Shown: positions 8,301 through 17,892, counted from the first letter of the stretch. The stretch: DNA of 64,000 nucleotides from Myroides pelagicus (GCF_009711055.1 NZ_WMJY01000008.1:1-64000); one strand, 5' to 3'. Notes: generated from the sequence alone by a model not told the origin. Made by a program: numbers and translations.

Positions 8301-9795
8301 GACTTTAACTATAAATATTGCAGGATTAGTATTTCACATTGATGAAAATGCTTACTACAAACTCGACAATTACCTAAAAGCGATCAGACGCTCTTTTACA
8401 CAAGAGGAACAAGACGAAATCATACACGATATCGAAATTCGAATCGCTGAATTATTTACAGAGCGAATTACAGATACCAACCAAGTAATTACAGTAAATG
8501 ATGTTGATGCTATCATTAATATTATGGGAAAACCTGAAGATTACACTTTAGGAGATGATGAAACCACACAAGAGACACAATTCGTCTATTCTGGATCTAA
8601 AAAATTATATAGAGATAGTAAAAATGGAATATTAGGAGGGGTATTATCTGGACTATCTCATTATTTAAAAATCGATGTGTTGTGGTTACGTATCCTTTTC
8701 TTAATCTTAGTATTGTTCTATGGAACAGGAGTATTGTTATATTTCATCTTCTGGATTGTAGTCCCAAAGGCAAAAACTACGTCACAAATACTAGAAATGG
8801 AACGAGAACCTATTAATATCTCCACTATTGAAAAAAAAGTAAAAGACAACATTGATTATGTGACTAACAAAATTAATGATGTGGATTATAACAAAATTAA
8901 ACAAACCACTGAAAAAGCAGGACAAAAAAGTGCTAAGTGGTTAAAGAATTTGATTGGTATTTTCCTAATTGCTATTAGTAGTTTAGCGTTATTGGGTATC
9001 ATCATAGGAGGTATCGCTACCTATGTAAACAAAGATATAATCATCACAGAAGGGATAAACAACCATATCCCTTTCTTTGTAACATCTCCTTTTACATATA
9101 CCTTGAGTACAACCCTAGCTTTCTTTATTGCAGCTATTCCTTTCATTGGATTGATACTTATCGGACTTAGACTGATCTATACGAACATTCGATATGTCTT
9201 TGCTACCATAGTAGGACTATTTATTGTATGGCTGGTTCTAATTGGCGCATTCGCAGTTCCATTTTTAAACATGAAAAACTACGACTTTAACCAATTCAAC
9301 TCTGTTCAAATGGATTCAAAGGAAATTATCCAAAAAATCAATATTGACTTTCCTGAAACAGAAGTATTACACATTGCTTACGTAACTCCTGCTTTTTTTG
9401 AAACTGATTCAGAAGACTTTACGAATTACTTATCGACAAAACTAGCAAGTGATTTACCTGTTGATTATGAAATCCTTCCTACTTACCAAAACAATACGTA
9501 TGTAAAGATAAATGGTGATTTCTCTAAGACTATTACAACAAAAAACAAGCAAATGGCATTAACGGTTGATATCGAAAGTATCAAAACACGCAAAGTAAAA
9601 GACACACTTGTTGTTTCGGATACCTATTTAGACGCTAAAGACTTGGAATTCAAAATTTACATACCTGTAGGTAAAAACATATACATCGATGCGAAAACAA
9701 AAGAAAACTTAGATGATGATGACTTTGCACATATAAAAGAAAACCACACATACAAAATGAGTGAGGACAGAGTCTTAAGCTGTACAGATTGTTAG
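8293..9795 (+). CDS. PspC domain membrane protein
   Basis: The 500-residue protein has an N-terminal helical cytoplasmic domain (about 1-95) and a PspC domain (about 103-162: KNGILGGVLSGLSHYL, then a TM helix ending in WIVVPKA). Three further TM segments lie at about 215-240, 265-290 and 298-325. A C-terminal extracytoplasmic region follows, probably a beta-rich 'toast-rack'-like domain. PspC domains are linked to envelope stress responses. It overlaps the upstream padR gene by 8 bp and ends 41 bp before an intrinsic terminator. The exact signal is not known. Confidence 0.88.
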   Translation: MNKTLTINIAGLVFHIDENAYYKLDNYLKAIRRSFTQEEQDEIIHDIEIRIAELFTERITDTNQVITVNDVDAIINIMGKPEDYTLGDDETTQETQFVYSGSKKLYRDSKNGILGGVLSGLSHYLKIDVLWLRILFLILVLFYGTGVLLYFIFWIVVPKAKTTSQILEMEREPINISTIEKKVKDNIDYVTNKINDVDYNKIKQTTEKAGQKSAKWLKNLIGIFLIAISSLALLGIIIGGIATYVNKDIIITEGINNHIPFFVTSPFTYTLSTTLAFFIAAIPFIGLILIGLRLIYTNIRYVFATIVGLFIVWLVLIGAFAVPFLNMKNYDFNQFNSVQMDSKEIIQKINIDFPETEVLHIAYVTPAFFETDSEDFTNYLSTKLASDLPVDYEILPTYQNNTYVKINGDFSKTITTKNKQMALTVDIESIKTRKVKDTLVVSDTYLDAKDLEFKIYIPVGKNIYIDAKTKENLDDDDFAHIKENHTYKMSEDRVLSCTDC

Positions 9796-9835
9796 ACTTG
9801 TCATCGAACAATTACTATTACTTATTCAAAAATCT

Positions 9836-9869
9836 AAAAACGAGTAACCTTAAAAGGTTACTCGTTTTT
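9836..9869 (+). terminator. Intrinsic terminator after the padR-pspC operon
   Basis: A 16-bp inverted repeat (9836-9851 and 9854-9869) with a 2-nt centre ends in a T run. It lies 41 bp after the PspC stop. Confidence 0.85.
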
Positions 9870-9904
9870 ACTTTGTTAGCGAACACCTATTCACTTTATC
9901 TAAC

Positions 9905-9933
9905 AAAAAAGTGTCGTAGATAAACTACAACAC
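9905..9933 (-). terminator. Intrinsic terminator of the lipocalin-OmpA unit
   Basis: A 9-bp stem (9911-9919 and 9925-9933, one mismatch) is followed on the minus strand by six T residues. It lies about 33 bp after the stop of the OmpA-like gene. Confidence 0.7.
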
Positions 9934-9965
9934 TCCTTTATATATCATGTAAAAGCAGAATCTAA

Positions 9966-10667
9966 TTAATAGCTTCCTGCTTCGTTTTGTGCATCTTGAA
10001 TCATTTTCTCATTCGCTCGAATACCAAATTCAACACGTCTATTTTGTGCTCTACCTGAATCTGTATCGTTTGAAGCAATTGGATCAGCAATTCCCAATCC
10101 ATCTGTTTTGATACGAGAATGTGCTACCCCATTCTGTACTAAATATTGTTTTACAGAGGCAGCTCTTCTTTTTGATAGAGCAAGATTATACTCCTCTCTA
10201 CCTGTATTATCAGTATAACCGTAAATATCAATATAAGTATCTGGTTCTTCTTTAAAGACAATTATCAACTTGTCAAGGTTAGCTTTTGCTTTATCAGTAA
10301 GTGTTGCTTGATTAAGGGCAAAGTTTACAGAGTTTTCTCCTAAGACTAATTTAATTCCCTCACCTACACGCTCTACTTGAGCTCCTGGTACAGTTTGCTC
10401 AATTTTGCGTGCTTGTTTATCCATTTTATTTCCAATGGTACCACCGGCAGCACCACCGATTACTCCTCCTAGTACAGCTCCTAGTGCTCCATTACCTCCT
10501 TTACCTATATTATTACCCAATATACCGCCAATAATAGCACCACTCGTAGCACCTATTGCCGCACCACGCTGGGTATTATTCGAATTCTTTACAGCAGTAC
10601 AGCTCGTAAAACTAATTGATGTAGCTAGTAGCGTACCCGCTAATGCATAAGTTGCTATTTTTTTCAT
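9966..10667 (-). CDS. OmpA family lipoprotein with glycine-zipper domain
   Basis: The likely product is 233 residues starting at MKKIATYALAG; a TTG three codons upstream is a poorer start. A lipoprotein signal ends in the lipobox SFTSC. A glycine-zipper segment follows (about 33-85, rich in GAxxG and GG steps, as in YMGG-like proteins). The C-terminal OmpA-like peptidoglycan-binding domain (about 105-215) has YGYTDNTG, NLALSKRRAASV and the NRRVEF end. It should anchor the outer membrane to peptidoglycan. It follows the lipocalin-like lipoprotein gene after about 11 bp and is in the same operon. Confidence 0.93.
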   Translation of the reverse strand: MKKIATYALAGTLLATSISFTSCTAVKNSNNTQRGAAIGATSGAIIGGILGNNIGKGGNGALGAVLGGVIGGAAGGTIGNKMDKQARKIEQTVPGAQVERVGEGIKLVLGENSVNFALNQATLTDKAKANLDKLIIVFKEEPDTYIDIYGYTDNTGREEYNLALSKRRAASVKQYLVQNGVAHSRIKTDGLGIADPIASNDTDSGRAQNRRVEFGIRANEKMIQDAQNEAGSY

Positions 10668-10678
10668 ACCTAACAATT

Positions 10679-11137
10679 TTAATTTTTCACGAATTTATAT
10701 GTTACATCATAAGCCTGACCTCCTGCATAAAATTTATCTACTAATTCAAATGAAGTCGCGGTCTGATTTTTCACATGCATCGAATATCCTGTAGTAATGT
10801 GTTTAGCTTTTACACCTTCATCGATAAATTTAAACTCAAACTGACCTGCTGGAGAAATAGTCCACTTGAAATCACTTTCAAATGCTGGACAGTTACCTGC
10901 TTTTGTCAAAGCTAAATGACCTGTATTATTATTTGATACAAAGTTCCACTGGCTACCTACAAAACAGTCTGCATCTGCGATATTAAAAGAATTAACCTTT
11001 ACGAGGTCCCCTCCTAATCTGTTTACCTTCACTAAAGTCCAGTTTCCTTTTAGTCCTACTTGTGACTTTGTATCCATTGTGGGCTTACACGAAGCAACAA
11101 ACAAAGCTATTGCTCCTAAATAAAGTACTTTTTTCAT
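10679..11137 (-). CDS. Lipocalin-like lipoprotein
   Basis: The 152-residue protein has a lipoprotein signal with lipobox FVASC (13-17). A small beta-rich domain starts with LKGNWTLVKV (a lipocalin-like GxW motif) and ends with DVTYKFVKN. It has two Cys residues in the mature part (DADCFVGSQW and GNCPAF) that could form a disulfide. Flavobacterial genomes often place such a lipocalin-like gene just before an OmpA-family lipoprotein, as seen here. The ligand is unknown. Localisation is probably outer membrane, periplasmic face. Confidence 0.85.
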   Translation of the reverse strand: MKKVLYLGAIALFVASCKPTMDTKSQVGLKGNWTLVKVNRLGGDLVKVNSFNIADADCFVGSQWNFVSNNNTGHLALTKAGNCPAFESDFKWTISPAGQFEFKFIDEGVKAKHITTGYSMHVKNQTATSFELVDKFYAGGQAYDVTYKFVKN

Positions 11138-11167
11138 ATCCTTTTATTATTTTCAAATTTTTCATTA

Positions 11168-11175
11168 CAAATTTA
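11168..11175 (-). promoter_or_regulatory. Candidate -7 box for the lipocalin-OmpA operon
   Basis: On the minus strand TAAATTTG matches TAnnTTTG and lies about 30 bp before the lipocalin start codon. I see no good -33 TTG at the expected distance, so support is partial. Confidence 0.35.
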
Positions 11176-11212
11176 CAAAGAATCAATATACCTCAGACAC
11201 TAATCTGCCAAA

Positions 11213-11242
11213 TTGACACTTTTTTTTCATTTGGTATCTTTT
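11213..11242 (+). promoter_or_regulatory. Candidate promoter of htpG
   Basis: TTG (11213-11215) and a -7-like TATCTTTT (11235-11242) are separated by 19 bp, which fits the Bacteroidota sigma-ABfr-type promoter except for the final base. The htpG start codon is about 57 bp downstream. Confidence 0.45.
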
Positions 11243-11299
11243 TTGTTTTTTAGCCATTACAAAATACGAAGATTATATAACAACATTAAATATAATATT

Positions 11300-13159
11300 A
11301 TGACATCTGGAAAAATTAACGTTACAGTGGAAAACATATTCCCACTAATCAAAAAGTTCTTGTACAGTGATCACGAAATCTTTTTAAGAGAGTTAATTTC
11401 AAATGCAACTGACGCAACACTAAAATTAAAACACCTAACAACTATAGGAGAGACTGACGTAGAATATGGCAATCCTATCATTGAGGTAAAAATAGATAAA
11501 GAAAACAAAAAACTGCACATCATCGACCAAGGTCTAGGAATGACTAAGGAAGAAGTAGAAAAGTATATCAACCAAGTAGCTTTCTCTGGAGCGGAAGAAT
11601 TCTTAGAAAAATACAAAGACTCAGCAAAAGACTCAGGAATTATTGGACATTTCGGGTTAGGATTCTACTCTGCCTTTATGGTTGCTGATAAAGTAGAAAT
11701 CTTCACTAAATCATACAAAGGCGAAGCTGCTGCGCACTGGACTTGTGACGGTAGCCCTGAGTATACCTTAGAGGCATGTGATAAAGCAGACAGAGGAACA
11801 GAAATCGTATTACATATCGCAGAAGATTCTTTAGAATTTTTAGAAGAATCAAAAATTCGTGAATTACTTGTAAAATACAACAAGTTCATGCCTGTAGCTA
11901 TCAAATTTGGTACACACGAAGAAGGTGAAGGTGACGATAAAGTAGAAGTTGATACTATCATTAACAACCCTACTCCAGCATGGACAAAACAACCTTCTGA
12001 GCTTTCAGACGAAGATTACAAAAACTTTTATAGAGAGTTGTATCCAACACAGTTTGAGGAACCTCTATTCCACATTCACTTAAATGTTGATTATCCTTTT
12101 AACCTTACGGGTATTTTATACTTCCCTAAGTTAAGTGCTGATTTATCGATGCAGAAGGACAAAATCCAATTGTACCAAAACCAAGTTTTCGTTACTGATA
12201 ATGTAGAAGGTATCGTTCCTGACTTCCTTACGATGTTAAAAGGGGTGATTGATTCTCCAGACATCCCATTAAACGTTTCGCGTTCTTACCTACAAGCAGA
12301 TGGTAATGTGAAAAAGATCTCTAACTATATCACACGTAAAGTTGCTGATAAGTTGAAATCTTTATTTAATGAAAACAGAGAAGACTTTGAAAGCAAATGG
12401 AATGATATCAAAGTTGTATTGGAATACGGTATGCTTTCAGAAGAAAAATTCTACGAAAAAGCAACCTCTTTTGCTCTTTATCCTACGGTAGATGGCAAAT
12501 ACTATACCTTAGAAGAGTTGAAAGAAGCTACAAAAGATGTACAAACTGACAAAGATGGTAATCTTGTCATCTTATATGCCTCAAACAAAGATGCTCAACA
12601 CAGTTATATTACGGCTGCTCAAAATAAAGGATACCAAGTTGTACTACTTGACTCTCCTATCGTATCTCACTTAATTCAAAAACTAGAAAGTGAAAACGAA
12701 AAAATGACGTTCACACGTGTTGATGCTGATCACATCAATAACTTGATCAAGAAAGAAGAGGACACGATCTCTAGACTTTCTGAAGATGAACAAAAATCAC
12801 TTCAGGAGATCGTAGAGAATTTAGTTCCTAAAGACAAATACACCGTAAAATTAGAAGCTATGGACAGCGCTGATGAGCCATTCATTCTGACGCAACCTGA
12901 GTTTATGCGTCGTATGAAAGAGATGAGCCAATCATCAGGTGGCGGAGGTATGTTTGGTATGGGGAACCTACCAGAGATGTATAACCTTACAATTAATACA
13001 AACTCTGATTTGGCTAGTAACATCATCAACAACAAAGATGAAGCTACAAGATCAGAAAGCATTAAACAAGCAATGGATTTAGCCAAACTTTCACAAGGTT
13101 TATTAAAAGGAGAAGAACTTACTGCTTTTGTGAAAAGAAATTTCAACAACTTGAAATAG
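11300..13159 (+). CDS. htpG: Molecular chaperone HtpG (Hsp90)
   Basis: Starting at MTSGKINVTVENIFPL the product is 619 residues, the normal length for bacterial Hsp90; an upstream in-frame extension to 11213 lacks homology. The GHKL ATPase domain is clear: ELISNATDA (helix with the Mg-coordinating Asn), DQGLGMTKEE and GHFGLGFYSAFMVA (ATP lid). The middle domain contains DIPLNVSRSYLQ with the catalytic Arg. The C-terminal dimerisation domain contains a short Gly/Met-rich insert (SSGGGGMFGMGN). It acts in cytoplasmic protein folding under stress. The gene is monocistronic, with its own terminator. Confidence 0.97.
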   Translation: MTSGKINVTVENIFPLIKKFLYSDHEIFLRELISNATDATLKLKHLTTIGETDVEYGNPIIEVKIDKENKKLHIIDQGLGMTKEEVEKYINQVAFSGAEEFLEKYKDSAKDSGIIGHFGLGFYSAFMVADKVEIFTKSYKGEAAAHWTCDGSPEYTLEACDKADRGTEIVLHIAEDSLEFLEESKIRELLVKYNKFMPVAIKFGTHEEGEGDDKVEVDTIINNPTPAWTKQPSELSDEDYKNFYRELYPTQFEEPLFHIHLNVDYPFNLTGILYFPKLSADLSMQKDKIQLYQNQVFVTDNVEGIVPDFLTMLKGVIDSPDIPLNVSRSYLQADGNVKKISNYITRKVADKLKSLFNENREDFESKWNDIKVVLEYGMLSEEKFYEKATSFALYPTVDGKYYTLEELKEATKDVQTDKDGNLVILYASNKDAQHSYITAAQNKGYQVVLLDSPIVSHLIQKLESENEKMTFTRVDADHINNLIKKEEDTISRLSEDEQKSLQEIVENLVPKDKYTVKLEAMDSADEPFILTQPEFMRRMKEMSQSSGGGGMFGMGNLPEMYNLTINTNSDLASNIINNKDEATRSESIKQAMDLAKLSQGLLKGEELTAFVKRNFNNLK

Positions 13160-13185
13160 TTAATACCCTTTATATTTTGATTTTT

Positions 13186-13217
13186 AAAAAGCTGAGTGAT
13201 TACACTCAGCTTTTTTT
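13186..13217 (+). terminator. Intrinsic terminator of htpG
   Basis: An inverted repeat with core GCTGAGTG/CACTCAGC (13191-13198 and 13203-13210) and flanking A/T extension is followed by seven T residues. Confidence 0.85.
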
Positions 13218-13756
13218 GTATTAATGACTCCTATTTATAGCTGTCTTTATTTTATATACAATACTTTCTCTTCTAAACGCTTATCGCTTTGAAACAAAAA
13301 GATTAGCTACTTCTGGCTGATAATCCCTTCCTTACAATTTTGTAATGTCTCTTTTTCTAAGTAATACACTTACTTTCTTTACTGCATATCTTTTCCATTT
13401 CCTTTAAAAACTTAACCATTAGTGATTTTCACTAAAAAAAAATATACTTAACCCACCCTAAACTAAGTGAAACAAACATATTTCTACCCTATCCTTGCTG
13501 ATTAGTGCAGAATACCTGAGGTATACTGCCCAAAAACATAGTTCTCGGCAACAAAACTGCACGCATACCTCAAGCATACTGCACGCATCATTGCACATAT
13601 CAAAAAATAAGATAGTCAACTCAAGGAACAAACTAAACGCTCAAAGCTAAGTAAATATCAATCAAAGTATTCAAAATACACACCTACAATTCGCGAACTT
13701 TTCATTATATTCAACCCTTATTACGTCTATTTAGTAACAGAATAAAAATATAACAA
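13218..13756. other. Gene-free AT-rich interval between htpG and the EamA transporter
   Basis: I see no credible gene here; the longest start-to-stop stretches are around 20 codons. The interval contains a dispersed repeat (copy A, listed separately at 13504-13594) and a long A-rich tract near 13432-13445. No tRNA cloverleaf was recognised. Confidence 0.6.
13504..13594. repeat. Dispersed intergenic repeat, copy A
   Basis: About 90 bp rich in GTATACTGC-like words. It aligns along its length with 63798-63877: shared blocks in order are GTGCAG, CTG, GTATACT, GCCCA, GGCAA-AAAAC, CCTCAAGC, TACTGC and TGCA. By eye the identity is about 70%, with one gap of about 7 bp. It contains the near-palindrome ATACCTGAGGTAT. 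It is non-coding in all frames as far as I can see. It could be a REP-like element or a decayed mobile or RNA element. Confidence 0.55.
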
Positions 13757-13815
13757 TACCTAGGCACCAGGTAGACATTTGTCCTATAGGACAGATAAAA
13801 ATATACCTACCTTTG
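13757..13815 (+). promoter_or_regulatory. Promoter with palindromic operator candidates before the EamA transporter
   Basis: TACCTTTG (13808-13815) fits the TAnnTTTG -7 box, 20 bp before the start codon. Upstream are a perfect 14-bp palindrome, TGTCCTATAGGACA (13780-13793), and an imperfect 17-bp palindrome (13757-13773, TACCTaGG/CCaGGTA). The short GACA/TGTC pair at 13774-13783 overlaps them. Such stacked dyads near a core promoter suggest binding by a dimeric regulator; which one is unknown. Confidence 0.45.
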
Positions 13816-13834
13816 CCTTGCAAATTTGAAAGAG

Positions 13835-14812
13835 ATGAAAGAACAAAATAATGTGGTCAAAGGAGTTTTCCTTGTTGCTTTAGGTGCATCAAGCTTTGGT
13901 ATGCTAGCGTCATTTGTAAAACTAGCATATAAAAGTGGATATACAACTGCGGAGGTAACTTACTCTCAAGTTATACTGGGACTACTATGCGTATCGTTAA
14001 TTCACTTTTTTCGCAAGAAAAAATCAGACGAAGCAAAAGCAACGGGTAAAGATATCCGCAACCTGATTTTGGCAGGTACATCTATGGGATTTACATCTGT
14101 ACTTTACTACATGGCTGTGAGTTATATTGACGCCTCTATTGCCGTGGTATTGTTGATGCAATCGGTATGGATTGGTGTAGTACTAGACAGTATTGCGACC
14201 AAAACATTTCCTAATACAACCAAGCTAGTCGCTATTTCCTTAATTCTCTTTGGAACCCTTTTAGCAACAAATGTTTTAGCCAACGAGATCAACCTTGATA
14301 TAAGAGGTGTAATCTTTGGTTTCTTAGCATCATGTTCATTTGCTACTACGATGTTTGCTTCCGGAAGAATTGCAAACCATTTAACAGCTACTAAACGTAG
14401 TATGTCTATGCTAATCGGAGCTACTATCATTGTTAGTATTTTTGTTTTTATCACACAAATAGGCCCTAACAACTCAGAAACTATGATGAACTTATATCAA
14501 CAATTCTCTGATAACACAAGTGGTATCCGTGATTTTGACTTTAGTATTTTCTATGGCTGGGGATTAGTATTAGCCTTATTTGGAACAGTACTCCCTCCTA
14601 TGTTTCTAAATATGGGATTTCCATTGACAGGTGTAGGGTTAGGAAGTATTATTTCATCCTTAGAATTACCCGCTTCAGTTACGGTAGCATTCCTTGTACT
14701 AGGCGAAGATGTTATCCTAATTCAATGGGTAGGTATTCTACTCATTTTATCCGCTATTGTTCTTATGAATAGTAGTTTGTTGTTCAAGAAAAAAGAACTA
14801 GAACTAGAGTAA
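13835..14812 (+). CDS. EamA/DMT family transporter
   Basis: From the ATG at 13835 the product is 325 residues with ten predicted TM helices in two EamA-like repeats (about 7-140 and 150-310). The second repeat has the conserved GVGLGSIISSLELPASVTVAFLVLGE segment. DMT-superfamily carriers move metabolites or drugs across the inner membrane; the substrate cannot be deduced. A TTG three codons upstream would be a weaker start. Candidate operators lie directly upstream, so expression is probably controlled by a ligand-responsive regulator encoded elsewhere. Confidence 0.9.
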   Translation: MKEQNNVVKGVFLVALGASSFGMLASFVKLAYKSGYTTAEVTYSQVILGLLCVSLIHFFRKKKSDEAKATGKDIRNLILAGTSMGFTSVLYYMAVSYIDASIAVVLLMQSVWIGVVLDSIATKTFPNTTKLVAISLILFGTLLATNVLANEINLDIRGVIFGFLASCSFATTMFASGRIANHLTATKRSMSMLIGATIIVSIFVFITQIGPNNSETMMNLYQQFSDNTSGIRDFDFSIFYGWGLVLALFGTVLPPMFLNMGFPLTGVGLGSIISSLELPASVTVAFLVLGEDVILIQWVGILLILSAIVLMNSSLLFKKKELELE

Positions 14813-14891
14813 TACACTGCTGAACTAGGTGTATTCGTTTGACTAGTATTTTATATCAATATTACAATTACTTAACTTACTTATTACTAAG

Positions 14892-14923
14892 AGCCTTCAC
14901 TAACCGTGAAGGCTTTTTTTTTC
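14892..14923 (+). terminator. Intrinsic terminator after the EamA transporter
   Basis: A 9-bp perfect stem (14892-14900 and 14906-14914) with a 5-nt loop is followed by a run of nine T residues. Confidence 0.85.
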
Positions 14924-15100
14924 AACTAAAACGACAATTAAGTCAAAAAGAAAACTCGTCGAACAATCAAGTAATCCACTTCATAAAAACGCATTGTAAG
15001 CACCTCACTTATAATATCACAAATTCTTGTGAACATTTTATAATTTTTAAGATTGTTTACTACTTTTACTTTCTTATATAAAGAAAAAAAACACGATCAA

Positions 15101-17764
15101 ATGATTAAAAGATTATTACCTGCAGTTGTCTTATCTTCTCTGGCTGCACAAGCCCAAGTTGCCAAAGACACAATCTTTACTACTAGGTATAATACGCCTG
15201 TAGAGAAAAGTTTAGCCCTAAACTATACTCCGTATAATGCTGAAAAAAAAACTATTCAACCCCTTAATACTTATACGCTTGAAAACGACCAACTAATCAT
15301 AAAAGGACAAGGTATAGTCAGTAATTCTAAAACAATTTCTTATAATGGGAAGGTTAGTTATTTCACTCCTGACGGAAAAGAGCAAATGAGCTATATGTAC
15401 AACGAAGAAGGAGAACCTACAAATGCTGTATCACACAATATATTTACAGGTGAAACTTACCAAGCCTCATTTAGAGAAAACTCTTCTGGTTCACTAGAAA
15501 ACGGTAAAGTAATCCAATATGTCAATGGCGTGTACTATTTAGGTGAAGCAGAACAAGGAATTTTCAAACAATTTGAATACATCAATCCCGCATCCCCTAA
15601 AGAGAAGATTAATTTCACTTTTGATGAAGAAGGAAGAGTAACTAGCTCACAAACCTTTGATGCCAATGGTAATGAGATAGAAAAAATGAACTATCAAGAT
15701 GGATCTCCTTATACTGGAACAATGTCTTATCTTGCGGAACAAGATTATGTATTTGCACAAACAGTAACCTATGAAGCGGGAGAATTAATTGCTCAAAAAC
15801 ACTATTACAGCAATGGTCAGCTAAAAAGTGAAATGAAGGTGGAAGGGACTACTAAAACAGAAACTTACTATAACAAAAACGGTGAAGTTTTGGGAACTTA
15901 TACAGCAGATATGACCAATGGATATGAAGAAAATTATGATGGGCAAGTTATTTACTTCTACGATAATAGTACTCGTGATATCATTTCCCAGATTTATGAG
16001 TACAACAAAGGAACTATAGTAAAGTTTACCAACTTCTATACGACAACGGATAAAAATACCATTCAAAGTATCATAACTTATGACGCAGAAACATCTAACC
16101 CTAGTCATACAGTCTATTATGATAAAGATGGCAAAGAACTAGGGAACCTTACTTATGATGGGTATTCTCCACAAGATGGTACATCCTATGAAGAAAATGA
16201 AATAGTTACTTACAAAAATGGAGTTATTATTTCTAAAAAAGTGTACTATCCAAATACAAAACAATTAATTGAAGAGCAAAAAGACAACCTGAGCATCTAT
16301 TATGCAAAAGATGGAAAAGAGCTTGGACGACTTACTTATAAAGCTGATGAATATTATGGTAGTAGTATACCATACAATGGAACTTCATACCTTCATTATG
16401 GTGGAATATTTAGCTCAGTAATCAAATATGAAAAAGGACTAACGACTTACGTAGCAGAATATGAAACGAGTCAAGGAACTCCTCCTTTTCAACTCGTACA
16501 AGAAACTTTTTACAGCAATAATACTGAGACAAAAAAAGTAAGTTATTTCACCAATGGTAAAGTAAAAGAAGTTCAATTACTTGAACAGGATTATTACAAC
16601 ACTACCCCGTCAAAGTCAACGTACTACGACCTTAAAGGAAAAGAAATTGGTACGTATGATTATAACACAAATACAGGAGTTAAATATGAGTATTACTCTG
16701 ACAAGCAAATCAAGAGTATTGAAAAATTTAATGCTGGTGTAGCAACGTATGCAAAAGTGTATATTCCTGTAGAAGCAATAGCTTATTTGTCTTCTGAAGA
16801 TGGGCAAGAAATAAAATACTTCTTGGCATATGAAATTGACTTTAATAAAGAAGGAATATTCTATGATGCACAAGGAAATATTGTCACTAAAACTACGTAT
16901 AAAGATGGAGCTCCATATAATGGAAAGACGCACATCTTAGATGAGTACACACTAACGGTCACACCTTATGTAAACGGAAAAAAAGAAGGAAAAGAAACTT
17001 TATCTTACACCTATGACGGATCTAACAGTCCGTATGCTATAAACCATTATGAAGCAGGTGAGTTAGTGCGCGAAGAGACCTATGAGTATGACCAATTAAC
17101 TAGTATTACTGATTACAAAGACGGATTAAAAAATGGTCTTTCACAGACTTATAATTCGGAAGGGAACTTACTATCAAGTATGGAGTACAAAGCAGGAGAA
17201 CCATATAATGGTGTCTTAACCACAGATTATTGGCAATATACCTCAGAAGAGACCTATGAAAGTGGAAAGAAAACAAAAACTATTTATCGCACGGCTGATG
17301 AGGATAAAAAAATATTAGCTGAAGAGTACTTTACTAATCCAAACACTTCTGAAAGAAAAATATACGATGTTTCAGGTAAGCTAATGCTACATTACCGTAT
17401 AACAAATGGAATGCTTAATGGAACTTATTTAAACTATGAAGATGGTAAATTAATACACCAAGCAACAATAAAAGATGGGATTCTTGAAAGCGGTCAAGTA
17501 GCTTTGAGAGCATTGGATTATGTATATGACTACTATAGTGATACAGAAGAAATCAATGAATACACTGTGTTAGATTATAAAAAGAATAAACTAAAACTAA
17601 GTATTTACAAAGCTGAAAATGATGAACTTCTTTATAATATGGACGCAAAAATAAATAAAGCTAATCAAGCTTTAGACCCTATCTTATCTAAGAAAATCGT
17701 ACCGACAAAACTATTTCCACATAGTCAATTCAACACAGATGTTGAGGAAAGTTACGAAGGTTAA
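15101..17764 (+). CDS. Large secreted MORN_2/YwqK-like repeat protein
   Basis: Starting at MIKRLLPAVVLSSLAAQAQ the product is 887 residues with a signal peptide. The rest is built of tyrosine-rich beta-repeats of the MORN_2 (YwqK) type. A recurring module of about 75-90 residues opens with a YYxxxGKELGxxTY-like line, seen as NKNGEVLGTY, DKDGKELGNL, AKDGKELGRL and DLKGKEIGTY. Each is followed by Y-N-G and YYxNxQL lines. The last about 90 residues are not repeat-like and are shared with the next gene. Function is unknown; it is probably periplasmic or surface exposed. Databases sometimes label this repeat as an 'antitoxin', but no toxin gene is near. A terminator follows. Confidence 0.8.
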   Translation: MIKRLLPAVVLSSLAAQAQVAKDTIFTTRYNTPVEKSLALNYTPYNAEKKTIQPLNTYTLENDQLIIKGQGIVSNSKTISYNGKVSYFTPDGKEQMSYMYNEEGEPTNAVSHNIFTGETYQASFRENSSGSLENGKVIQYVNGVYYLGEAEQGIFKQFEYINPASPKEKINFTFDEEGRVTSSQTFDANGNEIEKMNYQDGSPYTGTMSYLAEQDYVFAQTVTYEAGELIAQKHYYSNGQLKSEMKVEGTTKTETYYNKNGEVLGTYTADMTNGYEENYDGQVIYFYDNSTRDIISQIYEYNKGTIVKFTNFYTTTDKNTIQSIITYDAETSNPSHTVYYDKDGKELGNLTYDGYSPQDGTSYEENEIVTYKNGVIISKKVYYPNTKQLIEEQKDNLSIYYAKDGKELGRLTYKADEYYGSSIPYNGTSYLHYGGIFSSVIKYEKGLTTYVAEYETSQGTPPFQLVQETFYSNNTETKKVSYFTNGKVKEVQLLEQDYYNTTPSKSTYYDLKGKEIGTYDYNTNTGVKYEYYSDKQIKSIEKFNAGVATYAKVYIPVEAIAYLSSEDGQEIKYFLAYEIDFNKEGIFYDAQGNIVTKTTYKDGAPYNGKTHILDEYTLTVTPYVNGKKEGKETLSYTYDGSNSPYAINHYEAGELVREETYEYDQLTSITDYKDGLKNGLSQTYNSEGNLLSSMEYKAGEPYNGVLTTDYWQYTSEETYESGKKTKTIYRTADEDKKILAEEYFTNPNTSERKIYDVSGKLMLHYRITNGMLNGTYLNYEDGKLIHQATIKDGILESGQVALRALDYVYDYYSDTEEINEYTVLDYKKNKLKLSIYKAENDELLYNMDAKINKANQALDPILSKKIVPTKLFPHSQFNTDVEESYEG

Positions 17765-17788
17765 CTCTTTCAAATGATATAACACTAG

Positions 17789-17826
17789 AGCGTCACGAAG
17801 GTTTATACTAAGTGACGCTTTTTTTA
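17789..17826 (+). terminator. Intrinsic terminator between the two MORN_2-like genes
   Basis: AGCGTCAC (17789-17796) and GTGACGCT (17812-17819) form a stem with a 15-nt loop, followed by seven T residues. The two paralogues are therefore probably separate transcripts. Confidence 0.75.
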
Positions 17827-17892
17827 GTTATAGAACTATACACATTGAATAATTATTACTTTTACAAACCTACATTGTAAAATTGCTATTAT

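Noticed and set aside
14839-15081. Plus-strand open frame of 80 codons between the EamA and MORN_2-like genes
   Set aside because: It runs through the terminator hairpin at 14892-14923 and has low-complexity content.
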